From contig WEDG01001492.1 in NCBI GenBank assembly GCA_017591395.1, positions 62,001 through 126,000 of the forward strand: a DNA stretch of 64,000 nucleotides, read 5' to 3'. The position numbers and the translations under genes are program-made. Below are positions 35,537-48,975 of the stretch, one piece after another. Position 1 is the first letter of the stretch, and the number at the start of each line of letters is the position of its first letter. The notes beneath the pieces are model-generated. The model was not told the origin of the DNA. It did no database searches and saw only the letters and a program-made list of their open reading frames with translations. The stretch comes from Schistocephalus solidus (taxonomy: Eukaryota; Platyhelminthes; Cestoda; Diphyllobothriidea; Diphyllobothriidae).

Positions 35537-36647
35537 CTATTGATGAAAGAGGTTAACAGATACCATTTTCAGTGTACCTTTGTTTACTGGGAAATAAAGT
35601 TGCACCATGATGTTACGGTACACCTTGGCAGGCACCAAATTAACTGTGTAAGGTATTTTATGAAGGGAATGGAGGGGAATATGATACTTATTTTTACTCA
35701 GACTTGTCTGTATAATAGGTAAAGGTATCACTTGTTTAAGTTTTAATGTGGACGTTAGGAGATAAAAAATAGAAAGCAACATTCTCGTACAAATATTTCA
35801 ACCAACCCTGCAAGAAATAACCTACAGCTACTTCATAGCGGTTCCAATTAGATTGAAATTTGCATGTAATTTTGCCTTCATTCAAGCCGACTTACTAAGC
35901 AGATGTAGCAGGTCTCTAGAAGTTTGCGTTGTTCGCAAGAGATTTTCAACCCGAGTAAAAAGTGAACTCCTCTGAAGTACCGTTCACGAATCTGAACTGA
36001 GAGTAGGATGCAGTCGCTTTGTCGTATTCTGCGTCGATTTTGAGCCACACCTTGTCATTAAAATCTTGCTCGTTTACAAAAAGTTTTAGCACATAAAATC
36101 AAACCTGGATTTTTAAACGACGTTTTATGCCTACGTCTGCTTGTAAACGACACTGCACAAGCTTAGATTCTGTACCCTTTAAAATTAACGGTAATAGCGA
36201 GACTTTAATAAAATAAGGCAAAGGCTCTCCACCAACGGTATTTGCTCATTTGATTTAACGTCCATTCTATTTTCATCTGACAGCCCGTCTTTTTGAATAT
36301 CCAAATGCACTCATTTGCAACAACAACGTTCAAGAGAAATGGGATGATCAATTCAGGCATTCATCCCTACCTGCTGTCTCAAATTTACATATTCCCCAAC
36401 AGAACAGGGTAATATAAACATCTCAAAATATAACGAGCGGGTTTGGGTTAAGATTTCGGTTAAAGTTAGTTTTCGGGTCAGGGCAGCGGAAAAAGGAGCC
36501 CTCTTGGAATTAAGCGCAAGTTTGCCTCTATTATCGTTAGGGACATTTTCTCTGCTCATGCCATCCGACCCATGCATAGTTCAGCGTGTAATACGCAACC
36601 ATACTACATGCCAACGTAACCCTAGCGATTTCCATTTTGCTTCTTAG

Positions 36648-36699
36648 TGCTAGCATTCGTTGCCTGGTTATAAGGATCATAAAAGACTTCGTTGACGGT
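36648..36699 (+). CDS. Short orphan exon candidate
   Basis: A strong acceptor (TTCCATTTTGCTTCTTAG) and donor GTAAGA flank about 50 nt reading ASIRCLVIRIIKDFVD. Other frames contain stops. No partner exon was identified. Confidence 0.27.
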
Positions 36700-37099
36700 A
36701 AGAGGATTGAAGTATAGGATCAAATGGCAAGTTTCTAGGCGGAAACTATCAGGGGGCCACGGTATTGTTCAAATGTATCCAGTTTACCTTGATAACGCAA
36801 GATCGCGCATAGCGGGCCTCATTCTTACTCCCGTCACTGGTCCGAATAATAAATGGGTGAAGACAGCAAGGAATGATATCGTGCCTATTAATTGGTGAGA
36901 GTTATAGCCACTGAAACTCGTAATCTGCACACTTTATGGGGCAACAAACGTTTTTGCAAACCCTACTAACCCAACAACAAATGCTAACCATAATGAAAAC
37001 AATATATAGTGAAAGAAACAGGTTAGAGCTTTCATTTTTCATTTGTCCCATCAATTAAATTCCTATTACCACCGTTCCCGTATTACTCACGGAACTCCC

Positions 37100-40000
37100 A
37101 TTTGCTGTTTAAGTTAGGTGACGTATTACATTCTTGCCTGATAATCTCAATGAAACATCCTTATGTTTTAACAGAACATACTATACGTTTATTTGTCGAG
37201 CGAGAGTTTAATATTTCGGTTTACGCCCCATCGGCTTTATATTCTTACCACTTAAGCTTCATTCAATGAACTCTTTCCTATTCCGTTTTTGGTACTGCTG
37301 GTAATTTTAGATTGACATGAATAAATGTCTAAAACTTTTTTTTTTCTTTCGTATTTGCATTGAAACCCTTCACCATACACAGTATTTTTATTGGCCGAAA
37401 GCATTTCTAAATTCCGAGTCTGCTAATATTTATTTAACTTTTATCCCAATAACGATTCGTCGAAACTTTAAGCAACTCCTATATTGACATTCATGATTGG
37501 TTTAAGACGTTTCCAAGGTTCTGCTTCGTTGAAGCAACAGACATGTGTTTTTGATTCAGGACCTTATTAATATAAAATATGTTGTACATTGGATTTGGCA
37601 AATTTCGAGGGATGTGCTTTTCCATACTGTCTCGTTCAAAAATTCTAATTGCTTAGAAAACCATTTATTTTATCTACTTTTGATGTAGTCTATGAATAAT
37701 TGTTCTTGTGCGATGTTTAAAATTTAGCGAAAATGAAAATTCACAAGATTAAATATTTGTTACTAGGATACAATCAAACTTTGACCTCTCTGTTTTTACT
37801 CGAGTAGCATGTTACCTAAGCTACCTGGGACAACTGACCTCGTAAGGCAAAAATTATTTCGAAAAAAGCTGCTGATTAAATCGATAACGTTTGGAAATGA
37901 ATGTTATCCATGCAGGATGTAAGCTCAAAACAGTTAAGAAAAACTTTGTTCCTCATCGTCAAAAGTACTTTCAATTGAATTCGTACGTTATTTATCGTTC
38001 TGTGAGTCTAACACATCAAATGTGACTTTCCTCATGAAAATATGCATTTGATTTTGATAGCCGTTGTTCTTATTTATTTTCTAAAAATTACCAGTTTCAA
38101 TAGTAAAGACAGTTTGACACTGTTATACCGCAATGTCTCAACAAAATCTGTAATTTTGCTCAGAAAACAGAACCCAAAATTGGCAGAAAAGGTAAATAAT
38201 GTAATCAGATAATTAGGTCACACAATATCATAGTGCCAATCGTATTGAGAGATTCATATTACCTTATTGTTTGATACAGTTAGTCAAATTAGAAATGTTT
38301 TCTGTTTTTCTCTGTAACTGATGACCAAGAACGCTTGTTTTTGCACAAAACGTTCTGACGTTGACTCAGCAAAGTTTCCATTAGCCACCTGAACAACAGT
38401 TAGAAAGCAACAACGACGACATTTTAGATATATTTAGGAAAGAAAAAGACATATATAGATATAACTCGGAACCTTTTTCATCGAGAAATATGTACTGACT
38501 ATAAATCTTTACGTTAAGCGATAAATATAGAAATCAGATCTTATTGTTCCTTGAAATAAGTAAAAAAATGTTGCGTGGAGTATGCGCAGTTCATAAGAAG
38601 TCTACTACAATTCAGCTTGAATATTCTTTCTCAAATTGTTTCTTCGAATCGGGCATGATATTTTTCTGAAAAAAAGATTAATTTTGATTATTGAAACAAT
38701 TGCTGTAATACGGAAGATAGGAATAGAAAATTTTGAAACATCACCAGGTAAATAAATGCTGGCATCTTTATTGCAAGTATCGCAGAAGCAGCAAAACCAA
38801 TCAATCGATTTCAGTGCTTTTAATGCAGTAATCTCCATACATATCCGTTTAATATATTTGTTGCACATATTTCCAGATCATAATATCATTCTTTTAAGAC
38901 CCATTTACAATTATGTATGGGGCGATCTCAATAACCTTTTTGTTTGTCGGAGAAAACCTTTAAACCTTAATGTTTTAAAAACCATACATGTATTTTTGAA
39001 GTTATGATTTATATTTACTTCCCTCTAGTTTCTTTAGGACCGTAGTGTCCTCAACCCAATTTCCTTGTTTGACACACGGCATTATCTTGTGCTGAAAATT
39101 ATTATTCATTGATACACCTTTAAGTCCCATATTCGGCCTCATAAATGAGTTCACAAGTATTATGCTTATATGTATAAAGCCACTCCTTTATTTAAATGTG
39201 GTATACATCCAAAATTAAAGACGGAGCAAAGAAATGTAATTTCGCATGTTTCTATTAAAATAAGTGACAATAAAGTGCATAAAGAATATTTTTAGCCTAA
39301 GATTAAATGCAGATTCTGCTTATGGAGGCATTTTATACTCAAATGACAACTGATTTCACGTGGCAAGTTAATGGTTTCAAAATATTTTAGAAAGTAACGG
39401 TCACTAAGGTTTAAGTGAATACTTAATTTTTCTTTAATTCAAGATATGATATTTGTTGCCATAATTTTAATATGCTTTGATAATAAAAACGCTTAGCTGC
39501 AAGCCAACGTGTTAAAACTAGGTGGCGGGCATTTATTAATAAAAAATGAAATTGCTGCGAGTGATCTTACACGATTATTGTAATCAATGACAGTTAATTG
39601 ACTGAAAACAAAATCTCATACATTAATTCAAAAGCAGAAAACGACACAATTTTAAAATCGGTAATGAGAAAACATGTGTTCACGAACATTATACTGGATC
39701 CTTTTATCTAGTATCTGTAGAACAGTCTGCGGGAGTTACAATTTTACCTTTTTTTCTTTTAGAAAATGGTTGCCGAATGTTAAAACCAGCTCTTATTGGT
39801 AACGATGACTTGTCATACCAAACCATTAAATACCCCTGGACACTGCAACAGGCCTTCTAGAAGGCATTTACAAACTTGATTATGTCGGCCAGTATCAATT
39901 TGTTTCATGAATATGCCGTTTAAATAGTGATATGCGAGGTGGAATTTAAGCATTTTAATGTTTAATTTGTAGATAAAAAGCAATTAAATAACATTAACAG

Positions 40001-42560
40001 ATTTTTACATCAGACTTTAGTACATTCAGCTACTTTGCGGGCAGAAGTCGGACCTAAAACATTCAGCACGAAATATTTTTATTAAATCAGATCTACCCTA
40101 ATGACCAAATGTCTAAAAATGCAGTTACATTTGCCTTTAAAAACTCCATGCAATACATTAAAATGTTAAAGTTTATTATTGGAGAATGAGAATCAAGAAT
40201 ATAATAAAAACGGTATTCAATATTTTGATTTACTTATGCTATCATATTGTGCAACTTAAAAACCAAATCCATAAGAATGATAGCTAATGCGAAGAATCCT
40301 TGAACGTTGGCAACTGTCAATTTCAACTTAAGAGTGGATTGCAAAATTATACAATGCAAGACGTATGGCTTAATTCAAATTTTCTAGGTACGATCATGCG
40401 TTTCCGGTAAACGCTTCTAACTGTCTAAGTGAACCAACTTAGGAGTTTTTATTTAAAAAACCATCGAGCATTTTCCTTACCTTCTATCATGGTTCTGCGT
40501 CCGCGGCACGGAGGTTAAGCTGCCACATATATAAATGGAAAAGTTAGGCAAAGCAATATCCAAATAAAAACCACAATGTGAAAGACGCAAATTACACTCC
40601 GAAAACTGTAGCAGCAGTCAATCTTTCACTTTAACTAAACCAAACCATGCAAACACCAATAACATGATGCGTGTGGTGCAATTTCTTTTCTCTGTAGACA
40701 ATTATAAAATCCTTCGCTTTCCAAAGGACCTGTACTTAAAAAAAGTTATACTTTCTGTAAAAATGCAATAACTGTCGAAAGAATATAACATTAGATTAAT
40801 AGAAAGGACGAAATAATTATTTAATGTGTCAAATATCTCATTCTGTCCACACCCTTATTCACGCAAGATTCTTTCTTGTTCAGTATGAAAAATAAAACGA
40901 AGTTTGATGAAAAAAGTGCGACTTGATTGTTCTACAAATAACTCTGCAATCTAACAAAAATTAAAAAGGCCTGAACGTACTTTCGCACTGTTACCTAAAA
41001 TTAATTGTCTGAATTTGACCAAAGCCATCATTTGTATGCGGTAGGTACTCAAACAGAGTAATTTTCTAATTGGAGGCGAATCTTTAATGCAGAAAACGCT
41101 GCAACGATTAGCCTATTGACGTAAGACCGAATCCAGACTACAGATGGACCATGATATTTTTCTCGTTACATGGCTTTCAATGATCAGATAAAATTAAAGT
41201 GATGCATTGTTTCTTTCTTAAAGTGACGCAAATAGATGAACTGCATACCAATGTCAGAAATCTTAAAAGAGCTGGTGTGCATAAATTCCTTTTTTACACG
41301 GCATCGTTTTGGAGCTTATGCATGCTGGTATGCCATCCTCTTACTATAAACTAATATACAGCAAGTTTAGAGGAATATATCTTTCGATAGTGCAATACGC
41401 TTTGCGCTTTTATAAAAATATCTCTAAAAAAACGCAACCGTTAGACGGTGGATGACAATTCACCTTACCTGTTTTTGTCTGTGATCTTTCATTTAAAGCA
41501 CAAGGGGGAAAAGGTTCGAGTTCAGGAGCTTTATATCAATTTATCCTTCGGCTCCATCTTAAAGGCTAAAATGAGGAACTGCTTTGTTAATACTTTAGTT
41601 GATGATCTACTCTTTCTTTGTTCATCCTTCCGTTTAAGCTATATGACATAATAATCAATGTTTGTTTTTCATTTTTCTTCTGATAAGTTCATTATCTATC
41701 AGAATTGAGGAAATGCAAATGTGGTGTTTTAAACTGGCATTCAAATGCTGATGCGAATTCGACATTGTCATATTACTTAACAACCGAGTTGCCATGTATT
41801 GAGAATTTAACATACTTACCCTACAGGATAACTCAAGCATTTTGCAAAACTGTCCGGCAGTCGGATAGCAGAAGAAAGCATGGCACAAGAACATACTTCC
41901 ATTTCTTCTTTCAACAAAGGCTCCGATTCTGCAATTGTTCCCAAAACGTCGCAGTTAAATAACAATCAGACTAAGTAATTTTGGTAAATAAAATTTTAAA
42001 AGGCGCAAAATAATGAGTCAAAAAGCACCTTAAATCTTTTTTGAATATCCCCATGAAAGACATCAGATGTATTTTACATTCCAGAAGCGTCTTTAAGGCA
42101 TTGTTCTAAAATATGGAGAAAAAAGAGAAGGATTTTGAAAACGCACTGCAAATTCACGGATAAAATTGAAAACATGTTTGCGCAATCATCGCAACCTGCG
42201 CAGTTAATTTTTCAGGAAATGATTTGTACAACGTTGCTAAATGGATTGCGTAACAGAAGTAACAGGCATAGTGAAATATGGACACGAGTATTTGTAATTT
42301 CCTAATAATTTCCTCATCGAGCATCCCAAACATAGGCTGTGATTTCGTGGTTTGAACACGAGTATTTGACCAATGGACAGTGCCATCGTATCAGCGTCAT
42401 ATGGGATCACGCAGGTAATAATAAGCGCAACGGAAAAGATTTTCACTATTTTTCCCGTTTTGAAGAGCTTGGTTATCTCTCCATTCTTAAACCTTTAAAG
42501 CCGAAAAACGATCGAAAGCTTAAATGACAGATTGATCTAGTCGGCTTGGAACTATTCAGC
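37100..42560. other. Long AT-rich non-coding stretch
   Basis: Over 5 kb without a supported exon. A 47-nt exon-like window near 37.09-37.14 kb (minus, GTGAGT donor) is too short to trust. It is probably intronic or intergenic. Confidence 0.4.
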
Positions 42561-42566
42561 TTTTTA

Positions 42567-42723
42567 CTCTTTCCCTGTCTCGGTCTTTTGACGGATGTTC
42601 ATGGACCATGACATAATGGTCACACCAAACTTTAGAAATGCAACTATTGAGGGGACGTTGTGCACCATCACCAGCCACCGACCCTCACAACATATCCATC
42701 AAAAGGCCGAGACAGCGAAAGAG
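42567..42723. repeat. Short inverted-repeat (MITE-like or hairpin) element
   Basis: The left arm CTCTTTCCCTGTCTCGGTCT (42567 on, through ACGGATGT at 42598) is matched by the reverse complement of 42690-42723 (CTCTTTCGCTGTCTCGGCCT... on the minus strand) with about four differences over roughly 33 nt. About 90 nt lies between the arms. No coding sequence and no clear target-site duplication. Confidence 0.65.
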
Positions 42724-43489
42724 GAAAAACGTAATCAGTCAAAGACAGATTAGTTTGGTCAGTCAGTTAAATTTCTAATGGATTTTCGGCACAAAGGAAC
42801 TTCAGAATTAAAGGCTAAGCAAGCTCTTCGGAACACAAGCAACAATCAAAATCCGCTCTAATGAGCAAATAGAGTTTATCAAGTCTATTTTTATAACCAA
42901 ATGAACCAATTAAGATCTGCAAATTTTTCCTAATTATTTGTATTTGCTGGTCTGTTTACCTCATTAAACATTGTCGAAAACTTGAAAACGTCTTAGTAAT
43001 CAGATAAGCATTTGACTAAGTTTACAGCCCAAGTCAATCCAACATATCTAATAATCGAAATATTTGAATAAATCTTTAAATAAAGATTATTTAAAGGTGG
43101 TTGTTTTATTCTATACCTGGAAGCCTCGATTTAATTTAAGACAACGAATGATTAATTAAGCCTCTCTGCCTCAAGTGATGTAAAGGACAATTAAACAAAA
43201 GATCTAACTGATATAAAGCTTTGCAAGGACTTTTCTGGCGTTCATAATATTCTTCAAAAGAAATTATTGGAAAGTATGATCAATTTATTGACAAATGTAT
43301 TGGGAATTGGCATTGATTCATACCGTTTTTAAATTGAAAGCAATAATTTTTGCCTGAAAAGTAATCATACATCCTCTTCAATCCACAAACTTTTTTGTTG
43401 ACAGTTACAAACGTTTTCCACTTTTCGTTTAACGAATGAGTGCAGTAGAAAATATCTTAGTTTTTTGAATTATTTCACTTATTTATCAG

Positions 43490-43592
43490 ATTTGTGACCT
43501 GTTCGTTGAAACTGAAGCTCTGCTCAGCGGGGCCATGTTTTATCGACTCAAACAGGCTAATTTAACGAAGCAATCCTTAGTGAATGCGGCGG
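43490..43592 (+). CDS. Orphan exon with canonical splice sites, protein unknown
   Basis: Acceptor TTATTTCACTTATTTATCAG and donor GTGAGT flank 103 nt: 34 codons in phase 0 plus one base. The product includes CDLFVETEALLSGAMFYRLK, a convincing amphipathic helical segment. It is the best orphan exon in the AT-rich half of the window. I do not recognise the family. Confidence 0.5.
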
Positions 43593-44646
43593 GTGAGTTA
43601 AAAATTTAAAGCGAAGGGATTCCAAATTTTTCTTTGCTCGTTGTATCACACGAGGCCTGGCGTTTTCATATTGCAAAAGCACGTAATCATGTCTTCTATC
43701 ATATTGTAAATTTTTGAGTTTTTTGACCTCTTCATATCGAGATCACCCATAAGTGGCAATTTCAGAAGCTATCACTGAGTTATAGTTAGTGACCAATCGC
43801 AATCCAATGTTTTGAAACCCATATTTTAACACGGTACTTTACGGTTTTCTTACTGTTTCAGTAAATTAATGTGTTGCTCATATTCCTTGATTTTGTAGCA
43901 TTTCAGTAGAATCGAGAAGTTTGCCAACATAAGATCTATTAATTACTAACATTTATTTAAGCGTTTGACATGGAGCGTGATATATTAACTTTTCCAATTA
44001 TTCCTTATTAATTGTGTCCAGTTATTCTTAAATTAGCTCATTTACAGTCCAAATCACCAATTTCAAAGGTTTCAAACCCGTTTATGAAAGATTACAGCGC
44101 AAACGTCTTCACCATATGATTCCTTAAGTAAACGATGGCTTTCAGGGTCAATGGCTATCGAATAAAACAAAAGTAATTCTATCTGCAAATTTTTATCTTT
44201 TGAGGTAAAAATGTCCCTCTTTTCTACAATAAAAACCATAATAATACTGCTGTTTCTAAATTCCATAACGTCTTTAGTTAATTAAAAACATCAATCATTA
44301 AAATATTAAACAGCGGAATGAAATAAATATTCTGCTTAGTAAGATAACAAGACAAATAGGAGTCCAGAAAATTCCCCGAATTTCACTAAATTTTGCATCG
44401 AGGGATCTTTCTTCTCCAGCTCGAACACTTCACGAAGATATATTTTCATAAAATATAAGTAAAGACATGCTTAACTTAAGGTGAAGAAACCAGTCACTGT
44501 TTGCGTTCGCAAAGAAAAAATCTTACATAATCAGTGCTGTCAGTGTATTTACATTAACCCTCAAAAGAGTGCATAAAAAGGGATAAAAGGATAGTATTAA
44601 TAAAGTGCAGTCTATTTCAATTTTCGAACTAGCATCAACCACATAC

Positions 44647-44729
44647 TTTCTTGGACGGAAGCGGGGTCGTTCGACTTTAAACTGACCCGCGGCGTGTACC
44701 GTGCCACCGGGAAGCAACATGCCAGTTAC
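44647..44729 (-). CDS. Orphan exon candidate, basic and glycine-rich
   Basis: Acceptor AGTAATAACTATTCAG and donor GTATGT flank 83 nt: 27 codons plus two bases. It includes LLPGGTVHAAGQFKVERPRF. The opposite strand also has an open frame here (SWTEAGSFDFKLTRGVYRAT), so the strand is not certain. Confidence 0.35.
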
Positions 44730-44832
44730 CTGAATAGTTATTACTTACCCGGATCAAGGCAGCTCTTGTCAGTTAATTTTAATGGCTTGTGCCATGTTGT
44801 GTCTCCTTACTTGTTTAAAAAAATTCGCAGAC

Positions 44833-45066
44833 TCATCGCCACCCCAAACCACTAGTTTGCTTTTTAATACTAAATAATTGATCTTTATTATACTGGAACA
44901 GTTGAGAAGCGGAATCTGATAAACTACCTCCCTGTTGCTCGGCTGACTCTAACTGGGAGTTCATCTGCATGGTTATTCTACCCAGATGGTCAGCGATATC
45001 CATGCTTAATTCCGCGGCAATGCGCCCTGCAGAAGCAAATACCTTTCTCACGTACATTTGAGACAT
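44833..45066 (-). CDS. Possible BAP18-like N-terminal exon
   Basis: Open frame of 77 codons from ATG at 45066. MSQMYVRKVFASAGRIAAEL and then DHLGRITMQMNS resemble the KVGEIFSAAG...LGELTMQLH start of chromatin complex subunit BAP18, with about nine extra residues between. A likely donor (GTAGTT) lies after 44928, so only the first 46 codons may be exonic. The SANT domain expected next was not found nearby. Weak assignment. Confidence 0.35.
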   Translation of the reverse strand: MSQMYVRKVFASAGRIAAELSMDIADHLGRITMQMNSQLESAEQQGGSLSDSASQLFQYNKDQLFSIKKQTSGLGWR

Positions 45067-45434
45067 TCAACGTGCTTGTGGGCCCTTCCGCTTAATTTCT
45101 GCAAGCGCTTAGTAAGGCAAAGTTTGGTTAAAGTTAGTGGATGACTGTTTCTACCGAATTGGTCCAGCAGATACGATTGTTCTTGTGCCTCGTAATCCGT
45201 GAACAAAAGTGGAATAAGGCAGCGATCTGTGATGACTATGCAGCAAAATTTATCGATATACCTGCATATCCCTTAAACGGGAAGGAGGTAAAGAAAGTCT
45301 TCTGAACAATTGCTGTGAAACTACACCATCTGCAGGTATACCGTGACTGAAAATGGGGCCTTTATGGTACACCCGTTCTTCGAGACGTCCCCTCTTCTCC
45401 TTTTGTGAAATCCTGATTCCTTATTCGCGGACAA

Positions 45435-45675
45435 GAGGATGTGGAGTTATGCATAGGAAGGTGATCACGCCACGTCAGCCACATTCACCCGACCCCATCC
45501 ACCGGTCTTCCTGACTGTGTCAAGAGCGCGGTTGGGAGAAAAGGATAGAGTGCGGTAGATGTTGCATTAGTTTACTGAACCGTAAGATAACTCACGTACA
45601 AGTGACCGGTTCTCCGCCCACCATGCTGCGGCGTGCACGGTGAACCTCGTCGACAACGACGACCAATCTGCCATA
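45435..45675. repeat. Dispersed copy of the 370-bp repeat (same strand sense as minus)
   Basis: The reverse complement contains GACGAGGTTCACCGTGCACG, GCAGCATGGTGG, CATCTACCGCACT, GACACAGTCAGGAAGACCGG, paralleling units of the 25.5-26.7 kb array. It is inverted relative to the array, about 19 kb away, and about 240 bp long. Confidence 0.6.
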
Positions 45676-45679
45676 AAGT

Positions 45680-47750
45680 CTCAGGCAAAACAGGGATCTT
45701 GATTTGTACGCAAATGGCGTACGCAACTGACGTATAAATCCTTTCTATAATATTCGGTACAATAAAATATCTGTCGGCCAACTTGGTCCTGATAACATAA
45801 ATCTGCGTATCATTAATCTCCTATTAAAAATCAAGAAACCTCAATTTTCTGACCTCGGAGAAGTTGTGTTCGTCTTCATCATATTCGTCCTCAGTTTGGA
45901 ATTTCAGCAGTTTACCTATTGTGTTATTTTTGCTCAACGGTTTTTTCAGCATCCTTCGTCTGCTTAGGTTTGCTTAACTTTCAGTCACCGCAGTCTACAC
46001 TTTTCTCAATGTTGATGGTCCGGCCATGTTCGTTCTTTGCCCAAAATTACCTTAATGGAGCCTTTTTAAGCTGACCGTTGTAATTCAATGCTGCTGGAAT
46101 GTCGAGTTCAGACTGAAGTCAGAACTGGTCGAGTAACTTCAATTTTTAATGCTCTTAGATGTTATGCAATGCAGCGATAGAAGGGAGAAGGGGCATTTTG
46201 AATGGGAAAAGCGGAAACATGGAACCCTATTCTCATGTACAGCGAACACCTAATTTGCCAGCCGTTTAGCATTTTCTCACGCTAATATTCTTGCAGCTGA
46301 TTATTATGGAGACTTAGCATGAAGTAGTAAATAAATATTAATAAGTGTAACTTGAAAATATCCTTATGCTTATTTATTTATAACTTCTGACCTAAGTGAA
46401 TAATCATTAAAACCGGACATTAAGCCAGACATTCCCAAGCATCCCTGTACAATAATATAATAATTGAAATGGCCGAACCGAAATGAAAAATAAAAAAGTG
46501 TATGCCTCGTATTCTATTATGGACAAATAAAAACTGTCATTTTATGAGGGACATTATTGTTACATTAAAAAGTGAGTACACTTGGTATCCCATCAGCAGA
46601 CTCTAAATCCACACAGTTATTAACAGGCAATTTTTGCTGAATTTCTTGGCAAATTGTTTAAATCCACTGAACTTCTGACTCGCCTCAACATTTTAATGAC
46701 AAACCACACTTTGCACATGGTACTGCCTTTTTGCACTTCTGAACCTCCGGGATATGTAGATAAATACAACTGCCAAAATGCTCGCGCGCTAACTTTTGTG
46801 GATTTTGAAAGGACATGCTTTTGGTTAGGGGAAGAAAATAAGTGCTCAGCCTGCTGCTTATTAACATGGAAGGGCTTCTGGCATACTTATCGGTGCATAC
46901 GGTGCGTAATTGCAACAGGCCCATAAGTAAATCCCAAATCTGATACTTTGGGACGGAAAATCGCTGCAGCTGTCTAAGAGTGAGCTGAAAATGCTGGTTC
47001 CACCTGCAAAATCCTTGATCTCACATCAGATTCAGAGGCTCTAAATGCAAAATACTTTATTTTGTCAGATTTACAAAGTTACTTCGGTGCGTACATTAAT
47101 ACTCGTTGATCTAGGTCATGCGCACCTACGATCTTGAATGAAAAATAAATTTTTGTTTGTGCACTGAGACTTGGCCTTAGCAGTGCGCAGCATACTCCAA
47201 TTAGCTGGCGATAGCAGGAATTGAATAATATCGTCACATTTATGAATTGGGGTAATATCTGACAGATAATCTCTTATTGGAATAATTAAAACTATCTTTC
47301 AAAAAGGAAATTACAAAGAATTCGGGCCCTATACAATTTTCACATAGTAACGTCAAAAGAGCATTCAGGAAGGAGTAAACACGATCGATAGAAGAAGAGT
47401 TATCTGCAGATTTACATTCGAATCAGCCTTCAGAGACAAAATTAGATAAAAGTACCGAATTTTCAAAGTGTAAACGCACTTCTAGGATGTGATTGTAACG
47501 CCAGGTCAAATCTATTAACATTGGTGGCTCAAGCATTCATGGCAGACGGATGCACTTGACTCGGTAAGTTCTTTATTGCCCACTGCCAAGTCATTGATTG
47601 CGGGCAATTAACTCGTTCGGCTTGAATTTCGGTATGCTAAATTGTGGGCCATTTAGCTAACCGACTGGGAAAAATGCTCGCGCGCGTGTTCCTCGCGTGG
47701 CCCATTAATCTACGAAGGCAACGTTTCAGCACAGAATATGGAGGCGGGGT
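45680..47750. other. No recognised gene
   Basis: AT-rich sequence. A short exon-like window at about 47.50-47.56 kb (plus, GTAAGT donor, VKSINIGGSSIHGRRMHLTR) cannot be linked to anything. Confidence 0.35.
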
Positions 47751-47756
47751 GTGATA

Positions 47757-47966
47757 TCATTGTTCCTCGAATAGGAACTGGGAAGCAATAACTAAGGCAG
47801 ATCGCAGATCACTTTGCTTTAGATGCTCGCAAGCATATAGCCTTATCGAACTTAAGGGTGCGGCTGGATCCATTGAGGAAGCTGTGACTTGCGAGCCGGC
47901 GTCGTTTTTCCTCACATCCGCAACTTGACTATTTTCTATTATCTCCGTCTTAGTTGCTTCGCCCAT
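47757..47966 (-). CDS. Small open frame or first exon, weakly LisH-like
   Basis: ATG at 47966 opens 69 codons in a locally GC-richer patch. The first half is polar (MGEATKTEIIENSQVADVRK). The second half, SIRLYACEHLKQSDLRSALV, forms an amphipathic helix pair that faintly recalls the LisH dimerisation motif (L-Y-x2-E-x-L...A). No consensus donor lies before the TGA. It could be a complete small protein, a first exon or chance. Confidence 0.3.
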   Translation of the reverse strand: MGEATKTEIIENSQVADVRKNDAGSQVTASSMDPAAPLSSIRLYACEHLKQSDLRSALVIASQFLFEEQ

Positions 47967-48975
47967 AACTGCACCATAAACGGTAAGCCACTCCAGATAT
48001 TTCCAGTCTTAGCAGTGAGCCTTTTGGTCTCGTGACCTGGCAGCTGTTAATTGCTTCTTGTCTTGTATGCAAATCAAGGGGCTTGAAGGCGGTAGCTACC
48101 GGCTTCAAAGACACTTTGATGTACAACAATAATTAGAGCTGACTGAATTCAGTCTCTCCTGTCGTTTGCGCATGTATTGGTTAAAAAATTTGCGCGTCTT
48201 GAAGAAGAAATTTGAAAGTGTTTGTTTTAAAAGAAGGACCATCTGCGTATAGGAAATGCGCCACCAAGAAGTTTCTGGCACAAAGGTATACCGAGTTTAT
48301 GTTGGAAAGTTAAAGGCCGTTCATTATAATTTCTGATAAGAATGTTTACCAGATAGTATTTGTGATTTTGACGATAATGGAGTGTTATTTAATTTTATTG
48401 TAAGATTATTTTTTTGAACAGATTTGCGTTTGCTCTATTCAGGGTTTCAAAGCGTAAGTTGATGACTGTTGCTGTTGTTACTTGAGACGATACCGTAATC
48501 GCGAGTTCAAGAAAGTTAAAGTGAGTTGTTGTGGCGGATGAGAAGATGATGAACTAAGCAGTTGCCAGCATTGTGACTGGACTCCAGTTTTATAATTACC
48601 TCGTAAAACCTTCAATCGATTGATCCCACATTAAAAACGAGAGGGACCAGTAGGATAGATTAGTGGATGTGGTTTGTTTGTTTTTGGGGCACTTTGTATG
48701 GTATAAATTTGCGCAGGCTTGAAGGTTAAAGTGGTTTTCTTGAAGGAGAATTGTTCCAAGAGACAGGTTTAGATGCATGGAGGAATACCATGGAAATGCT
48801 CATTCCCAATGACTCAGAACTGGGATATATGTTTATAGTGCTGAAACGCGTGGGGCGGTTGGCCAGCGTTGAGACGTTTCTTAACAAGATGTATAAGTTG
48901 TGTGTTGTCAGTGTTGCAACACTGAGTAAGGAGGCTCTCTAAATGGCAATAAGAGTCGGGAAGTTCAACGAGGGT

